Source: Mycolicibacterium sp.
GTDB taxonomy: Bacteria; Actinomycetota; Actinomycetes; Mycobacteriales; Mycobacteriaceae
Length of the DNA: 64,000 nt
Direction of reading: 5' to 3'
NCBI GenBank assembly: GCA_020637165.1
Contig: JACJWN010000011.1
Span: forward strand, 1 to 64,000
Part shown: positions 9,406 through 19,969 of the stretch, one piece after another
How positions within the stretch are numbered: the stretch's first letter is position 1
How the letters are laid out: each line of letters begins with the position of its first letter
Translations under genes and position numbers: made by a program
The notes under the pieces: generated by a model
Databases searched by the model: none
What the model was told of the DNA's origin: nothing
What the model saw: only the letters and a program-made list of their open reading frames with translations

Positions 9406-11171
9406 CCGTACCGCTTACCTTCCGTTGCGCGGGAGCGACGTTGGCGGCCGTTCCCGTGCCGACCGTTGCCCTGCGCCGCGGCGGCACGCCTCTGCTGGGA
9501 GGCGCCTCCATGATGCCCTGAGCGCCGCACCGGGGCATGCGCCGTCCCCGCTTTGGGCTGGGCGGCACGCCCTCCCGGGGACTTGCGATCGGGGGCGGCG
9601 GCCGCCGCGGTTCTCGGCTTGGCCGTTCTGGGGGGCTTGCCGGATTTGGCCGCCCTGGCAGGCTTGGCCGGCCGCTGCGGTCGGGCCGGACCGGGCTGTG
9701 CGTCGCCACCCGGCCGGGTGCGTAACCGGTCGCGCAATGCCTCCACCCGGCTCGGCAGGTAAGGCTCGGGTACCGGCAGGCGCAGCAGACGGTTCATCCG
9801 GTCATCCCGGCCGGCCCGCAGCGCGGCCACCGCATCGGGTTCGTTACGGGCCGCATTCGCCATGAGTCCGATCATGAACAGCGTTGTGGCCGTGGATGTT
9901 CCACCCGCCGAGATCAGTGGCAGCTGGATGCCGGTCACCGGCAGCAGGCCGATCACATAGCCAACGTTGATGAACACCTGGCCCACCACCCACGCCGTCG
10001 CGGTCGCCGTCAGCAGGCGTAAGAAGGGATCGACCGAGCGCTTGGCGATCCGCATGCCCGTGTAGGCGAAAAGCCCGAACAGGCACAGCAGCCCGAATGC
10101 GCCGACGAAGCCCAACTCCTCGCCGATGATGGCGAAGATGAAGTCGTTGTGAGCGTTGGGCAGGTAATTCCACTTGGCCGTTCCCTGACCGAGGCCGTCG
10201 CCGAACACCCCACCGTTGGCCAGCGCGAACTTCGCCTGTCGGGCCTGGTAGCCCGCACCCTGGGCATCAGCGCTGGGGTCCAACCAGGAGCGCACCCGGT
10301 CGGAGCGGTAGCCCTCCGAAACGGCGAGCACCGCGGCCGCGGACAGCGCGGCGAGCAGGGAACTGACGAAAACCTTCAGCGGCAGCCCGGCGAACCAGAG
10401 CAGGGCCAGCAGGATGATGCCCAGCGATACCGTCTGTCCGAGGTCGGGTTGGGCCACGATGAGGGCCAAGGCGATGACCGCGGCGGGGATGAGCGGGATC
10501 AGCATCTCGCGCAGGGTGGCCCGTTCCATCCGTCGGGTGGCCAGCAGATGGGCTCCCCATACCGCGAACGCGATCTTGGCCAGTTCGGAAGGCTGCATGG
10601 ACAGCCCGCCGATGACGAACCAGCCGCGGGTGCCGTTGGCGACACGACCGATGCCCGGGATGAGGACCAGCACCAGCAGGACGATGGTGGTCGCGAAGGC
10701 CGGGAAGGCCATCCGCCGCATGAAGCTCACCGGCAGCCGCAGCGCGAACCAGCAGGCGAACAAGCCCAGGCCCGCCCACATCAGCTGGCGGGTGAAGATC
10801 GTCCAGGGCGACCCATCCGAGTCGTAGGAATGCACCCCGGAGGCGGACAGCACCATGATGAGCCCGAGAGTCGTCAGCAGCCCCGCGACCGAGACCATCA
10901 GGTGAAAGGACGTCATCGGCCTGGCCAGCCAGGCGCCGAACCTCTTCTGTGGATCCAGCAAGCGCTTTTTGGAAGCCGTCGCCTCCGGCGCATTCGCATC
11001 CTGCGCACTCACGTCCGGCGCTGCCGTCGCACCCACCGATTCCGGCTGCTCGGCGGCGGATTCCTCGGCGTCGTCTGCCGCAGCGCCCCGGCGACTGAGC
11101 CGGGACCAGAGGGCGGCCACCGGCCTACCGTCCCGAGATCCGGGCCCGAACCGCCTCAGCAAAGGCGTCAC
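9402..11171 (-). CDS. ftsW: Septal peptidoglycan glycosyltransferase FtsW
   Basis: A SEDS-family polytopic membrane protein of 589 residues as read from 11171. It has about ten TM helices, the family segments [12 protein letters not shown] and [10 protein letters not shown], and the C-terminal [10 protein letters not shown] signature. FtsW polymerises lipid II during septation together with PbpB. A basic, Ala/Pro/Lys-rich cytoplasmic tail (about residues 480-589) is longer than in Rv2154c. The reported start overlaps murD by 47 nt. A GTG at 11118-11120 lies just after the murD stop and would give about 572 residues, so the exact start is uncertain. Confidence 0.93.
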   Translation of the reverse strand: MTPLLRRFGPGSRDGRPVAALWSRLSRRGAAADDAEESAAEQPESVGATAAPDVSAQDANAPEATASKKRLLDPQKRFGAWLARPMTSFHLMVSVAGLLTTLGLIMVLSASGVHSYDSDGSPWTIFTRQLMWAGLGLFACWFALRLPVSFMRRMAFPAFATTIVLLVLVLIPGIGRVANGTRGWFVIGGLSMQPSELAKIAFAVWGAHLLATRRMERATLREMLIPLIPAAVIALALIVAQPDLGQTVSLGIILLALLWFAGLPLKVFVSSLLAALSAAAVLAVSEGYRSDRVRSWLDPSADAQGAGYQARQAKFALANGGVFGDGLGQGTAKWNYLPNAHNDFIFAIIGEELGFVGAFGLLCLFGLFAYTGMRIAKRSVDPFLRLLTATATAWVVGQVFINVGYVIGLLPVTGIQLPLISAGGTSTATTLFMIGLMANAARNEPDAVAALRAGRDDRMNRLLRLPVPEPYLPSRVEALRDRLRTRPGGDAQPGPARPQRPAKPARAAKSGKPPRTAKPRTAAAAAPDRKSPGGRAAQPKAGTAHAPVRRSGHHGGASQQRRAAAAQGNGRHGNGRQRRSRATEGKRYG

Positions 11172-12645
11172 CCCGGTCGGAGTAGCTAGCGAACTGGTCG
11201 AACGAAGCCCCCGCCGGTGCGAGCAGGACCGTGTCGCCCGGGCGCGCCAATCCGGCCGCCGCGGCGACGGCCTCGGCCATAACGCGCCGACCGAGGGCAG
11301 GACCGGTGGCTTTGATCACCCGAGTCTCAGTAGTAACACCTGGCTCATTGATCTCATGCACCACAGCATCCTCCCCCGTCACGACCTCGATGACGGGGAC
11401 ATCGCGAGCGTGTCGCGATAACGCCTCGGCAAAGACCGCGCGATCGCGGCCGATCAGCACGACCCCCGCCAGGTGGCTGGCCGAACGCGCCACGGTGTCC
11501 TCGATCGACGCCCCCTTGAGCAATCCGCCGGCCACCCACACCACTCGTGGGTGGGCGCGGATCGAAGCTTCGGCCGCGTGCGGGTTGGTGGCCTTGGAGT
11601 CATCGACATAGTGCACCGAGTCGATGACACCGACCGGCTCGCAACGGTGCCGGCCCACCCGGAATCCGGCCAGCGCGTCGGCAATCGCCCCGGCAGGGAC
11701 GTCCACCGCGCGGGCCAGCCCGGCAGCGCCGAGGGCGTCGAGCACCCCGACCGGGCCGGACACCGGGATCGAGGCCACCGAGGCCAGCACGAGGTCCTCG
11801 GCGAAGGCCCGGTCAACCAGTGCACCGTCGCGAACACCGAGTTCGCCCGCGGCCGGCTCGCCAAGCCTGAATCCGACCTTCACCGGGGCCGGAGCCCCGG
11901 GCAGCAGGGCGCTGGCGGCCGGATCGTCGAGGCCCACCACCGCCACTCGGCCGGTCAGCGCGCGGGCCTTCGCCGCCGCATAGGCGTCGAATCCCCCGTG
12001 CCAGTCCAGGTGATCCTCAGCGACATTGAGCACCACACCGGCCTCCGGGCGCAGCGACGGCGCCCAGAACAGCTGGAAGCTGGACACCTCAACGGCCAGC
12101 AGATCGACCGGGCGCGATAGGACGTCGAGCACCGGTTCGCCGATGTTTCCGCACAGCGCCGCCGCTCTGTCGTCGGCGCGCAACATCTCATGCAACATCG
12201 AGGTGGTCGTCGTCTTCCCGTTGGTCCCGGTGACCACCAGCCAGCGCTTCGGCGGACCGTAGTGGCCGGCTGCGTCAAGGCGCCAGGCCAGTTCGACATC
12301 ACCCCAGATCGGCACCCCGGCGGCCGCGGCGGCCGCCAGCACCGGCGCAGTCGGCGGGAAACCCGGGCTGGTCACCACAAGGTCCCAGTTCGCGCTGCGG
12401 GTGGCGGCGGCCTCGGGTCCGATGCCGCGCACGCCGGGCAGGGCGCGCGCGGCGGAGAGGTCATCGTCACAGACCCACAGATCCAGGTCCCAGGAAGCCA
12501 ACGCCGCCACCACCGAACGGCCGGTGACCCGGGCGCCGGTCACCAGGACACGGGCGCCCGGCCGCAATGGCACAGTCATCGAGGACACAGTCGCCGATGG
12601 CCCCGGATCAGTCCCCGATGGCCCCGGATCAATCACCGATGGCAC
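11125..12645 (-). CDS. murD: UDP-MurNAc-L-Ala:D-Glu ligase MurD
   Basis: A Mur ligase that adds D-glutamate to UDP-MurNAc-L-Ala. Motifs seen are [13 protein letters not shown] (UDP-binding Rossmann fold), GTNGKTT (about residue 140), [12 protein letters not shown] and [12 protein letters not shown]. The longest frame starts with GTG at 12645, overlaps the mraY end by 17 nt and begins with a Pro/Gly repeat encoded by a 21-bp tandem repeat. The ATG at 12577-12579 starts directly before the conserved fold and matches the Rv2155c N-terminus (484 residues). No good SD is seen at either site, so the N-terminus is uncertain by 22 residues. Confidence 0.94.
   Translation of the reverse strand: MPSVIDPGPSGTDPGPSATVSSMTVPLRPGARVLVTGARVTGRSVVAALASWDLDLWVCDDDLSAARALPGVRGIGPEAAATRSANWDLVVTSPGFPPTAPVLAAAAAAGVPIWGDVELAWRLDAAGHYGPPKRWLVVTGTNGKTTTTSMLHEMLRADDRAAALCGNIGEPVLDVLSRPVDLLAVEVSSFQLFWAPSLRPEAGVVLNVAEDHLDWHGGFDAYAAAKARALTGRVAVVGLDDPAASALLPGAPAPVKVGFRLGEPAAGELGVRDGALVDRAFAEDLVLASVASIPVSGPVGVLDALGAAGLARAVDVPAGAIADALAGFRVGRHRCEPVGVIDSVHYVDDSKATNPHAAEASIRAHPRVVWVAGGLLKGASIEDTVARSASHLAGVVLIGRDRAVFAEALSRHARDVPVIEVVTGEDAVVHEINEPGVTTETRVIKATGPALGRRVMAEAVAAAAGLARPGDTVLLAPAGASFDQFASYSDRGDAFAEAVRARISGR
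12594..12643 (-). repeat. 21-bp tandem repeat at the mraY-murD junction
   Basis: A 17-bp core (ccgatggccccggatca) occurs at 12594-12610 and again at 12615-12631, a period of 21 bp. A third partial copy is at 12636-12643. The array spans the mraY stop codon and the possible murD N-terminus, where it would encode repeated DPGPSGT units. Confidence 0.85.
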
Positions 12646-13708
12646 TGAGCCACTCGCCGTAGAACAACGACACCCCCAACCCGCAGGCGATGGCGGTGAG
12701 CAGCCAGAACCGGATGATCACGGTGGTCTCGGCCCAGCCGGCCAGTTCGAAGTGATGATGGAAGGGGGCCATCCGGAACACCCGTCGCCCGGTTGACCTG
12801 AAGGCGATGATCTGAATGACCACACTGGTGACCTCGGCGACGAAGAGCGCGCCCAGGACAACGGCGAGCACCTCGGTGCGGCTGGTCACCGACAGCCCGG
12901 CGATGATTCCACCCAGCGCCAGTGAACCGGTGTCACCCATGAAGATCTTCGCCGGTGCGGCGTTCCACCACAGGAAGCCGACACAGGCTCCGGCGGTGGC
13001 CGCGGCGATCAGCGCCAGATCCAGTGGGTCCCGGACGTTGTAACAACCGATTCCCGGCGAGGTGGCGCAGGCATTGCGGTACTGCCAGAAGGTGATGAGT
13101 ACATAAGCCGCGCTGACCATGGCCATGCTGCCGGCCGCCAGACCGTCCAGTCCGTCGGTGAGGTTCACCGCGTTGGACCATGCGCTGACCAGCACCAGCA
13201 CGAACAACACGAACAACACCGGGGGCAGCGTCACCGTGGAGATCTCGCGCACGTAGGACAACTGGTCGCTACCCGGAGTGAGTCCTTCGGGGTTGGCGAA
13301 CTGCAGCACCAGGATCCCGAACAGCAGTGCGGCGCTGATCTGGCCGACGGTCTTGGCGGTCTTGTTCAGGCCGAGATTGCGGGAGCGCCGGATCTTGATC
13401 AGGTCATCGAGGAACCCCACTCCACCGAGCGCGGTCGCCAGCCCCAGAACCAGCAGCCCGGAGGCCGAAGGCCCTACGCCGTCCACGGCCAGGCCCACCA
13501 GGTGGGTGCCCAGGTAACCGGCCCAGATCCCGGCCAGGATCGCCACCCCGCCCATCGACGGGGTGCCCCGCTTGGTGTGGTGACTGGGCGGACCGTCCTC
13601 ACGGATTTCCTGGCCGAATCCCTGCCGGGTGAACATCCGGATGAGCGTCGGAGTCAGCAGGATCGAGACCGCCAGCGAGATGGCGACGGCGATGAGGACC
13701 TGTCTCAT
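12629..13708 (-). CDS. mraY: Phospho-MurNAc-pentapeptide transferase MraY (MurX)
   Basis: A 359-residue polytopic enzyme that transfers phospho-MurNAc-pentapeptide from UDP to decaprenyl phosphate, forming lipid I. About ten TM helices are visible. Conserved loops include [14 protein letters not shown] (catalytic DD), [15 protein letters not shown] (Asn/Asp Mg2+ site), [14 protein letters not shown] and [15 protein letters not shown] (the MraY HHH motif). The ATG overlaps the murF TGA by 4 nt. It corresponds to Rv2156c (murX) and is the target of nucleoside antibiotics in this family. Confidence 0.97.
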   Translation of the reverse strand: MRQVLIAVAISLAVSILLTPTLIRMFTRQGFGQEIREDGPPSHHTKRGTPSMGGVAILAGIWAGYLGTHLVGLAVDGVGPSASGLLVLGLATALGGVGFLDDLIKIRRSRNLGLNKTAKTVGQISAALLFGILVLQFANPEGLTPGSDQLSYVREISTVTLPPVLFVLFVLVLVSAWSNAVNLTDGLDGLAAGSMAMVSAAYVLITFWQYRNACATSPGIGCYNVRDPLDLALIAAATAGACVGFLWWNAAPAKIFMGDTGSLALGGIIAGLSVTSRTEVLAVVLGALFVAEVTSVVIQIIAFRSTGRRVFRMAPFHHHFELAGWAETTVIIRFWLLTAIACGLGVSLFYGEWLSAIGD

Positions 13709-15174
13709 CCGGCCACCAGCGCCTCGGCCATCGAGCCCAGACCGGCGGCGTTGGATGCCTTGACCAGCACGACGTCACCGGGCGAGAGCTCGGCGCGCAG
13801 CAGTGCCAGCGCGGCGTCGGCATCGGGCACCATGGTCGACTCCGAACCCCAGGATCCCTCCATCACCGCCCCGTGGTGCATGGCGCTCATGGGCCTCCCG
13901 GTTCCGACGACGACGAGCCGACTGATATCTAAACGCACCGCCAGCCTGCCGACGCGGTCGTGTTCGGTTATCGAGTCCTCCCCAAGCTCACCCATCTCCC
14001 CGAGCACGGCCCAACTCCGGTGCCCGCCGTTGCGGGCCATCACCGCCAGCGCCTGCAGTCCGGCCCGCATCGAGTCGGGGTTGGCGTTATAGGCGTCGTT
14101 GATCACGGTCACGCCGTCCGGCCGGGTCACCACCTCCATCCGGTGCCGGGACGCCGGGGCGGCGCCGGCCAGCGCGGCCGCGACCTGCTGCAGGCTCGCG
14201 CCGCACTCCAGCCCCACCGCGGCAGCGGTCAGCGCATTGCCGACCTGGTGCTCGCCGTGCACGGCCAGTTGCACATGCACCGAACCGGCCGGGGCACGCA
14301 GGGTGAAGCCGGGCCGGGCCAGCTCATCGAGTACGACGTCATCCGCCCGGATCTGGGCGGTCGGGGCACGGCCGACGGTGACGACGCGCGCGCTGGTGCG
14401 GGACGCCATCGCCGCGACCGCGGCGTCATCGGCGTTGAGAATCGCCACCCCGGACGGGCCGAGCGCTTCGACCAGTTCACCTTTCGTCTCGGCGATGGCC
14501 TCCCGCGAACCGAACTCGCCCAGATGCGCGGTGCCGACATTGAGCACGGCGGCGATCGACGGCGGGGCGATCGCGGCCAGTGCCGCGATATTGCCGCGGT
14601 GGCGCGCCGACATCTCCAGAACGAGGAAGTCGGTGCCCTCGCCGGCTCGCAACACCGTCCAGGGGTGGCCGAGTTCGTTGTTGAACGAGCCCGGCGGTGC
14701 GACCACCTCGCCCAGCGGCCGAAGCACGGCGGCGATGAGGTCCTTGGTCGAGGTCTTGCCTGAGGACCCGGTGATCCCGACGATCCGCAAACCGCGCTGT
14801 GTGAGGTCTGCCGCGACCGCCCCGGCGAGCCTGCCCAGCGCGGCCAGAACCGCGGCTCCGGATCCATCGGCGTCGTGCTCGAGCAGGCCGGCCCGCGCAT
14901 CGGCGGGCGGCGCCGGCGGGACGACGATCGCCGGAACCCCTACCGGACGCGCGGCCAGCACCGCAGCCGCGCCGGACGCCACCGCGGCGGGGGCGAAATC
15001 GTGCCCGTCGGAGCGCGCACCGGGCAACGCCAGGAACAGTCCTCCTTGGGTTACAGCCCGGGAGTCGAATTCCACCGTCCCCGTGACATGGGTCGTCTCG
15101 GCCTCAGCCGGGCTGATGTCACAGAGTCGGCCACCGACGATCTCGGCGATACGGGCCACGGTCAAGTCGATCAC
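13705..15174 (-). CDS. murF: UDP-MurNAc-tripeptide:D-Ala-D-Ala ligase MurF
   Basis: A 489-residue Mur ligase that adds the D-Ala-D-Ala dipeptide to the UDP-MurNAc tripeptide. It has the MurF N-terminal uridine domain ([18 protein letters not shown]), the P-loop GSSGKTS (about 136-142), [25 protein letters not shown] and [13 protein letters not shown], a MurF hallmark. It starts with GTG inside the murE stop (GTGA) and its own stop overlaps the mraY ATG, so murE-murF-mraY are translationally coupled. It corresponds to Rv2157c. Confidence 0.97.
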   Translation of the reverse strand: MIDLTVARIAEIVGGRLCDISPAEAETTHVTGTVEFDSRAVTQGGLFLALPGARSDGHDFAPAAVASGAAAVLAARPVGVPAIVVPPAPPADARAGLLEHDADGSGAAVLAALGRLAGAVAADLTQRGLRIVGITGSSGKTSTKDLIAAVLRPLGEVVAPPGSFNNELGHPWTVLRAGEGTDFLVLEMSARHRGNIAALAAIAPPSIAAVLNVGTAHLGEFGSREAIAETKGELVEALGPSGVAILNADDAAVAAMASRTSARVVTVGRAPTAQIRADDVVLDELARPGFTLRAPAGSVHVQLAVHGEHQVGNALTAAAVGLECGASLQQVAAALAGAAPASRHRMEVVTRPDGVTVINDAYNANPDSMRAGLQALAVMARNGGHRSWAVLGEMGELGEDSITEHDRVGRLAVRLDISRLVVVGTGRPMSAMHHGAVMEGSWGSESTMVPDADAALALLRAELSPGDVVLVKASNAAGLGSMAEALVAG

Positions 15175-16727
15175 GATGCTGTCCTCTCCAGCGCGCGCGC
15201 CAGTTCGTCGCGGTCGTCGAACGGCCGGGTCTGCCCACCACCGGTCTGGCCGGTCTCATGGCCCTTGCCGGCCACCACCACGACATCGCCGCGCCGGGCC
15301 CAGCCGACGGCGTGGTCGATGGCCGCAGCCCGGTCGCCGATCTCCACGATCTCGGCGGCACTGTCGGCCCGGGCTGCACCGGCGAGGATCGCCGCACGGA
15401 TCACCGCCGGATCCTCTTCGCGCGGGTTGTCGTCGGTAACCACCACCAGATCGGCCAGTTCAGCGGCGACCTCACCCATTGCTGCCCGTTTGCCCGGATC
15501 CCGGTTGCCGCCGGCGCCGAACACCACGGCCAGCCGCCCGTCGGGCCGCCGCAGGGTTTCCAGCACCGCGCGAAGCGCACCGGGTTTGTGCGCGTAGTCG
15601 ACGACTGCCAGGAAGTCCTGGCCCCGGTCGATCAGTTCGAGCCGGCCGGGGACGGTCGCATCGCGCAGCCCCGGTGATGCCTGCTCCGGGGAGACTCCGA
15701 CGCAGTCCAGCATGGCCAGCGCGAGCAGCGCATTGGCGATGTTGTAGCGGCCCGGCAACCGGATCCGCAACCGGTGGTGCACCCCGGCGGGGTCGACGGC
15801 GGTGAACTCCTGCAGCCCGCTGTCGAGCACGGCGACGTCCTGCACGCCCCAATCCGCGGGGTGCCCCTCGGCGCTGACCGTCACCAGATCGCGGGCGCGG
15901 CGGGCCATCAGCCGCCCGGCGTCGTCATCGACGCAGACCACCGCGACCCGCGCGTGCGACGGCGAGGCCGGATCGATCAACCTCGCCTTGGCTTCGAAAT
16001 AGGCCTCCATGGTGGGGTGGAAATCGAGGTGGTCGCGGGACAGATTGGTGAAGCCGCCCACCGCGAACCGGACGCCGTCGACCCGCCCCAATTCCAGGGC
16101 ATGGCTGGAGACCTCCATCACCGCGGTGTCCACCGACCGTTCGGCCATCACCGCCAGCAGCGCCTGAAGCGCCGGCGCCTCCGGTGTGGTCAGCGCGCTG
16201 GGGACATCAGATCCGGCGATCCGGACACCCACCGTGCCGATCATCCCGGGAATCCGGCCGGCCGCCCGCAGGCCGGACTCGATCAGGTGCGCGGTGGTCG
16301 TCTTGCCGGAAGTGCCGGTGACCCCCAGGACAACAACCCGGTCCGAAGGGTGTCCGTAGACGTCGGCGGCCAGTGCCCCGAGGACCGATCGCGGGTCGGG
16401 GTGCACCAGCAGCGGGATCGGGGCCGGGTCGCCGAGCAACCGGTGGACGATCGCGGCACCGTCGGTGTCGGTGAGCACGGCGACCGCACCACCGTCGATG
16501 GCGGCCCCGGTGAACTGCGCCCCGTGCGCCGAGGAACCCGGCAATGCGGCGAAGATGTCACCGGGCGTGGCGTCCTGGGCCCGCAGCGTGACGCCGCTGA
16601 CACCGACCGCGGGGGCTGGGGCGCCGTCGACGGTTACTGCCTGCACCCGCGTGGCCAGGACCGGCAGGGATAACCGCGGGGTGCTGCGGGGACGCAGCGC
16701 ACTCGTCACGCCGGTCACCTCCTCCAA
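15171..16727 (-). CDS. murE: UDP-MurNAc-dipeptide:meso-DAP ligase MurE
   Basis: A 518-residue Mur ligase that adds meso-diaminopimelate to UDP-MurNAc-L-Ala-D-Glu. The P-loop GTSGKTT is at about residues 138-144, with [26 protein letters not shown] and [11 protein letters not shown]. The C-terminal motif DDNPR is the signature of meso-DAP rather than lysine specificity, as expected for a mycobacterium. Only 63 bp separate it from pbpB, whereas H37Rv carries several extra genes here including a PE_PGRS gene. It corresponds to Rv2158c. Confidence 0.96.
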   Translation of the reverse strand: MEEVTGVTSALRPRSTPRLSLPVLATRVQAVTVDGAPAPAVGVSGVTLRAQDATPGDIFAALPGSSAHGAQFTGAAIDGGAVAVLTDTDGAAIVHRLLGDPAPIPLLVHPDPRSVLGALAADVYGHPSDRVVVLGVTGTSGKTTTAHLIESGLRAAGRIPGMIGTVGVRIAGSDVPSALTTPEAPALQALLAVMAERSVDTAVMEVSSHALELGRVDGVRFAVGGFTNLSRDHLDFHPTMEAYFEAKARLIDPASPSHARVAVVCVDDDAGRLMARRARDLVTVSAEGHPADWGVQDVAVLDSGLQEFTAVDPAGVHHRLRIRLPGRYNIANALLALAMLDCVGVSPEQASPGLRDATVPGRLELIDRGQDFLAVVDYAHKPGALRAVLETLRRPDGRLAVVFGAGGNRDPGKRAAMGEVAAELADLVVVTDDNPREEDPAVIRAAILAGAARADSAAEIVEIGDRAAAIDHAVGWARRGDVVVVAGKGHETGQTGGGQTRPFDDRDELARALERTAS

Positions 16728-16790
16728 CGCCGTCGGTAACAGCAGCCCGCGCCGTCCGCCGGCTAGTCACCCTACCCAGGCGTTCGCGTC

Positions 16791-18734
16791 TCAGGTCGCC
16801 TGCAACGTCAGCGGCGGACCCGGATCGGGTGAGAGCGGCACGTTCTCCCGCTGCATCAGCCAGGCGGCGATGTTGTGGAACAACGGCGCCGCGGAGTGTC
16901 CGGGCGAGCCGTCGGCGTTGCGAACCGGAGCGTTCATCATGATCCCGATCACGTAGCGCGGATCGTCGACCGGGGCCATCCCGGCGAAGGTGATCCAGTA
17001 GACGTCGTCGTAGTAACAGCCGCAGGCCGGGTTGATCTGCTGGGCGGTACCCGTCTTGCCGGCCACCTGATAGCCCTCGACCGCCGCGGCTGGGCCGGTA
17101 CCCTGCTGCGCGCCCATCGGGTCGCGCTGCACCACTGCCCGCAGCATGTTGCGCACCGTGCGAGCGGTCTCCGCGGACACCACCGGGATGCCGGCCGGCC
17201 GCTGCTCCTCGGTTCGGGTGCCGTCCGGGGCGATGGTGGCCTTGAGGATCCGTGGCGGGATCCGCACGCCGTCGTTGGCTATCGCCTGGTACATCCCGGT
17301 CATCTGCAGCAGGGTCATCGAAAGGCCCTGTCCGATGGGCAGATTGGAGAAGCTGCTGCCCGACCATTGGTCGAGGGGCGGAACGATGCCCGCGCTCTCC
17401 CCCGGCAACCCGACGTTGGTGCGCTGGCCGAGACCGAACTTCTCCAGCAACTCGTAGAAGCGCTCGGGACCGGCGCGTTGGATCAGCATCAGAGTGCCGA
17501 CGTTGGAGGACTTCCCAAACACGCCGGTGGTCGTGTAGGGCATGACGCCGTGCCCCCAGGCGTCGCGAACATTGACCCCGCCCATGTTGATCGAGCCGGG
17601 AACCGCCAGCACCTCGTCGGGGTTGGATAGGCCGTCCTCGATGACCGCCGCCGCGGTGACGATCTTATTCACCGATCCGGGCTCGAAAGGCGAGGTCACC
17701 GGGAGATTGCCGATCTGGCGGTCACCCTGACGGCCGATGTCCTGACTGGGGTCGAAGGTGTTGTCGTTGGACATTGCCAGCACCTCGCCGGACTTGGCGT
17801 CAAGCACGACCGCCGAGACGTCATGCGCACCCGAGAGGTTCTTGGCGAGTTGAACCTGCTGTTGGACGTAGAACTGGATGTCATCGTCGAGCGTCAGCTG
17901 GACCGTCGAACCATTGACCGCGCGGTGGCGGTTGCGGTAGCTGCCGGGAATGACCACGCCGTCGGAGCCGCGGTCATAGGTGATCGAACCGTCCACGCCG
18001 GCCAGCACGGCGTCCATCGAGTCCTCCAGGCCCAACAGCCCGTGTCCGTCCCAGTCGATCCCGCCGACGATATTGGCGGCCAGCGAGCCGCCGGGATACT
18101 GCCGCAGATCCTGACGCTCGGCACCCACCTCGGGGAATTTCTTGGTGATCGCTTCGGCGATACCGGGGTCGACCGCGCGCGCCAGGTAGACGAACGTCTC
18201 GTTGCTTTTGAGTTTCTTCAGCACTGTCGCGTAGTCCGGCTTGTTGTTCAGCTTGCCGGCCACATCCTTGGCGATGTCGGCCAGGCGTTGGTCCGGATCA
18301 GGGGCGCTCGGCGACTTCTGTCGTGCCTCGGCGAGTTGCTTGCGAATCTTGGCGGGCTGGAAGGTCAAGGCCCGGGCCTCAGTGGTGAAGGCGAGCTTGT
18401 CGAAGTTGCGGTCGACAATGGCGCCGCGGACCGCCTGATCGACGTCGGTCACCTTCAACTGACCGGCTGCCTCGGCGCGCAGTCCGGCGGCACGGGGCAC
18501 TTGGAGGTTGAACAGCTGCGCCGCGGCGACGAGGAGCGCGAGCAGGATCACGACATTGCCCACCCGGTAGCGATAGGCGAACGACGAGCTGGCAGAACCC
18601 GTCTCGGTGGCTGTCCTGGTGCGGCGGGCAGTGGCCACTCTGCCCTGGCCCGGGTTCACGGGCGCGGGGGCGACCGCCCGAACCCGCCGCTGCCGAGCGG
18701 CGGCGGGGCGGGTGCCCGGTTTGTTGCGACTCAA
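16791..18734 (-). CDS. pbpB: Septal transpeptidase PbpB (FtsI, PBP3)
   Basis: A 647-residue class B penicillin-binding protein that cross-links septal peptidoglycan. A basic cytoplasmic tail (1-55), one TM helix (about 58-78) and the dimerisation domain precede the transpeptidase domain. The three active-site motifs are intact: SVNK (Ser about 354, Lys about 357), SSN (about 409-411) and KTG (about 560-562). Length matches Rv2163c. Its ATG overlaps the stop of the FtsL-like gene by 4 nt, so the FtsL-like protein and PbpB are probably made in step. Confidence 0.97.
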   Translation of the reverse strand: MSRNKPGTRPAAARQRRVRAVAPAPVNPGQGRVATARRTRTATETGSASSSFAYRYRVGNVVILLALLVAAAQLFNLQVPRAAGLRAEAAGQLKVTDVDQAVRGAIVDRNFDKLAFTTEARALTFQPAKIRKQLAEARQKSPSAPDPDQRLADIAKDVAGKLNNKPDYATVLKKLKSNETFVYLARAVDPGIAEAITKKFPEVGAERQDLRQYPGGSLAANIVGGIDWDGHGLLGLEDSMDAVLAGVDGSITYDRGSDGVVIPGSYRNRHRAVNGSTVQLTLDDDIQFYVQQQVQLAKNLSGAHDVSAVVLDAKSGEVLAMSNDNTFDPSQDIGRQGDRQIGNLPVTSPFEPGSVNKIVTAAAVIEDGLSNPDEVLAVPGSINMGGVNVRDAWGHGVMPYTTTGVFGKSSNVGTLMLIQRAGPERFYELLEKFGLGQRTNVGLPGESAGIVPPLDQWSGSSFSNLPIGQGLSMTLLQMTGMYQAIANDGVRIPPRILKATIAPDGTRTEEQRPAGIPVVSAETARTVRNMLRAVVQRDPMGAQQGTGPAAAVEGYQVAGKTGTAQQINPACGCYYDDVYWITFAGMAPVDDPRYVIGIMMNAPVRNADGSPGHSAAPLFHNIAAWLMQRENVPLSPDPGPPLTLQAT

Positions 18735-19969
18735 TGGGCTACTCCCACAGGAGCGACCCCAGCAGCAACATCAGTCACAGGAGGCACATAAGCCACTGTA
18801 GGGACCGGAACCGCCGGTACCACGGCAGGCGGGACCGCCAGCGTGTCGCCCTGGGCCGTGGCAGCCGGGCCGGGCAGGGGCGCCGGCCCGGGCAGTGCTG
18901 AGCCAGTGGCCGCGTGCGGGTTTGCTTCGGTGGGCGACAGCGGGAGGCTGGGGGCGGCTCCGGCGACAACCCCCGGGGTTCCCGGCATCACGGCGGGAGC
19001 GCCGGGCACAGCGGCCACCGGCGCGCCGGGCGCAGCGGCCACCGGCGCGCCGGGCGCAGCGGCGCCAGGCAACGCGGCACCGGGAGCGGTGGGTACTGGG
19101 GCGCCAGGCAACACGGCGCCAGGCAACACGGCGCCAGGCACAGCGGCCCCAGACACAGCGGGGGGCAGCCGGACCGGCACCTCGACGGCGGCGCCGGGCT
19201 TGGGCGCCGGCCCCGCGGGCTTGGCGGTAACTGGCAGCTCATCGGGCAGTTTGGTGTTCAGCGGCGGAGGCGGGGCGCCCTCGGCCGGCTTGGGCTGGCC
19301 GACGACGACCCAGTTGCCGGCCGGATCCTGCACCAGATGTGCGGTGTCCTTCGACGGGATCATGCCCAGATCGCGGGCCGCGTCGGCGAGCGCCGGGGCG
19401 GACTGGGCCTCGAGCACGTCCCGTTCCAGTGCCTCTTTCTGCTGATTCAGCGCCTCGTTGAGCTCACGTGCGTTGCCCAGTTGATAGGAGCGTTGCGCCG
19501 CGTCGGTGGACAGCCATAACGTGATCGCCAGGCCGACGGCAAGTGCTCCGATGACCAGCACCACGAACGGAATCCTGGCCAGCAAGACCTGGGGACGCAG
19601 ATCCAGCTTCTCCAGCCGGGCCGCCAGCCGCTCACGAAGCGGCGGCCGGATTACTTTGGGCGCCTTGGCCTTACGGGCCTTGGCTCGCGCCTTGGCCTGA
19701 CTGGTGGTCTTGGGCCTTGCCGGGCGGTCGACGGGTCTCGGGGCCGGCACGGTCTGCGGGCGCTGCCGCGGCGCGCGCGGTTCCTGCGGGGGGCGGGTCC
19801 GGGCGCCGGCGCGCGCTCGGGCCTCCCGCGGCGGAGCGTCCGCGGTGCGCCGGTTGCGTGCGCCGCCCTCACTGCCGCGACGCCGCGGGGGCGACGGTTT
19901 ACCCTTCACCGCACCCGCGTTGGTACCGCCCGAGTCCCTGCGACCGGCTGGCTTGCGCCCGACCTTCAT
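18731..19969 (-). CDS. ftsL: FtsL-like bitopic division protein with Pro/Ala-rich exterior (Rv2164c-like)
   Basis: A 412-residue protein with a very basic, Pro/Arg/Lys-rich cytoplasmic tail (1-125), one TM helix (about 133-152, [20 protein letters not shown]) and a short coiled coil (about 160-200, heptad-like, [19 protein letters not shown]) followed by the FtsL-type RDLGMIPS segment. A long exported Pro/Ala/Gly/Val tail of LPGA repeats follows. Position between rsmH and pbpB plus the TM/coiled-coil layout identify it as the FtsL equivalent, which pairs with FtsQ and DivIC/FtsB. The Pro-rich tail is a mycobacterial addition; its job is unknown. It overlaps pbpB and rsmH by 4 nt each. Confidence 0.85.
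   Translation of the reverse strand: MKVGRKPAGRRDSGGTNAGAVKGKPSPPRRRGSEGGARNRRTADAPPREARARAGARTRPPQEPRAPRQRPQTVPAPRPVDRPARPKTTSQAKARAKARKAKAPKVIRPPLRERLAARLEKLDLRPQVLLARIPFVVLVIGALAVGLAITLWLSTDAAQRSYQLGNARELNEALNQQKEALERDVLEAQSAPALADAARDLGMIPSKDTAHLVQDPAGNWVVVGQPKPAEGAPPPPLNTKLPDELPVTAKPAGPAPKPGAAVEVPVRLPPAVSGAAVPGAVLPGAVLPGAPVPTAPGAALPGAAAPGAPVAAAPGAPVAAVPGAPAVMPGTPGVVAGAAPSLPLSPTEANPHAATGSALPGPAPLPGPAATAQGDTLAVPPAVVPAVPVPTVAYVPPVTDVAAGVAPVGVAH
18998..19069 (-). repeat. 24-bp tandem repeats in FtsL-like gene
   Basis: Three imperfect 24-bp units (18998-19021, 19022-19045 and a partial 19046-19069) share the core cgccgggc(a/g)cagcgg. They encode eight-residue PGAPVA(A/V)(A/V)-type units in the extracytoplasmic Pro/Ala-rich tail. 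Confidence 0.85.
19101..19145 (-). repeat. 15-bp tandem repeats in FtsL-like gene
   Basis: Two perfect copies of gcgccaggcaacacg (19101-19115 and 19116-19130) are followed by a third degenerate copy to 19145. They encode repeated PGAVL pentapeptides in the exported tail. Confidence 0.9.
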
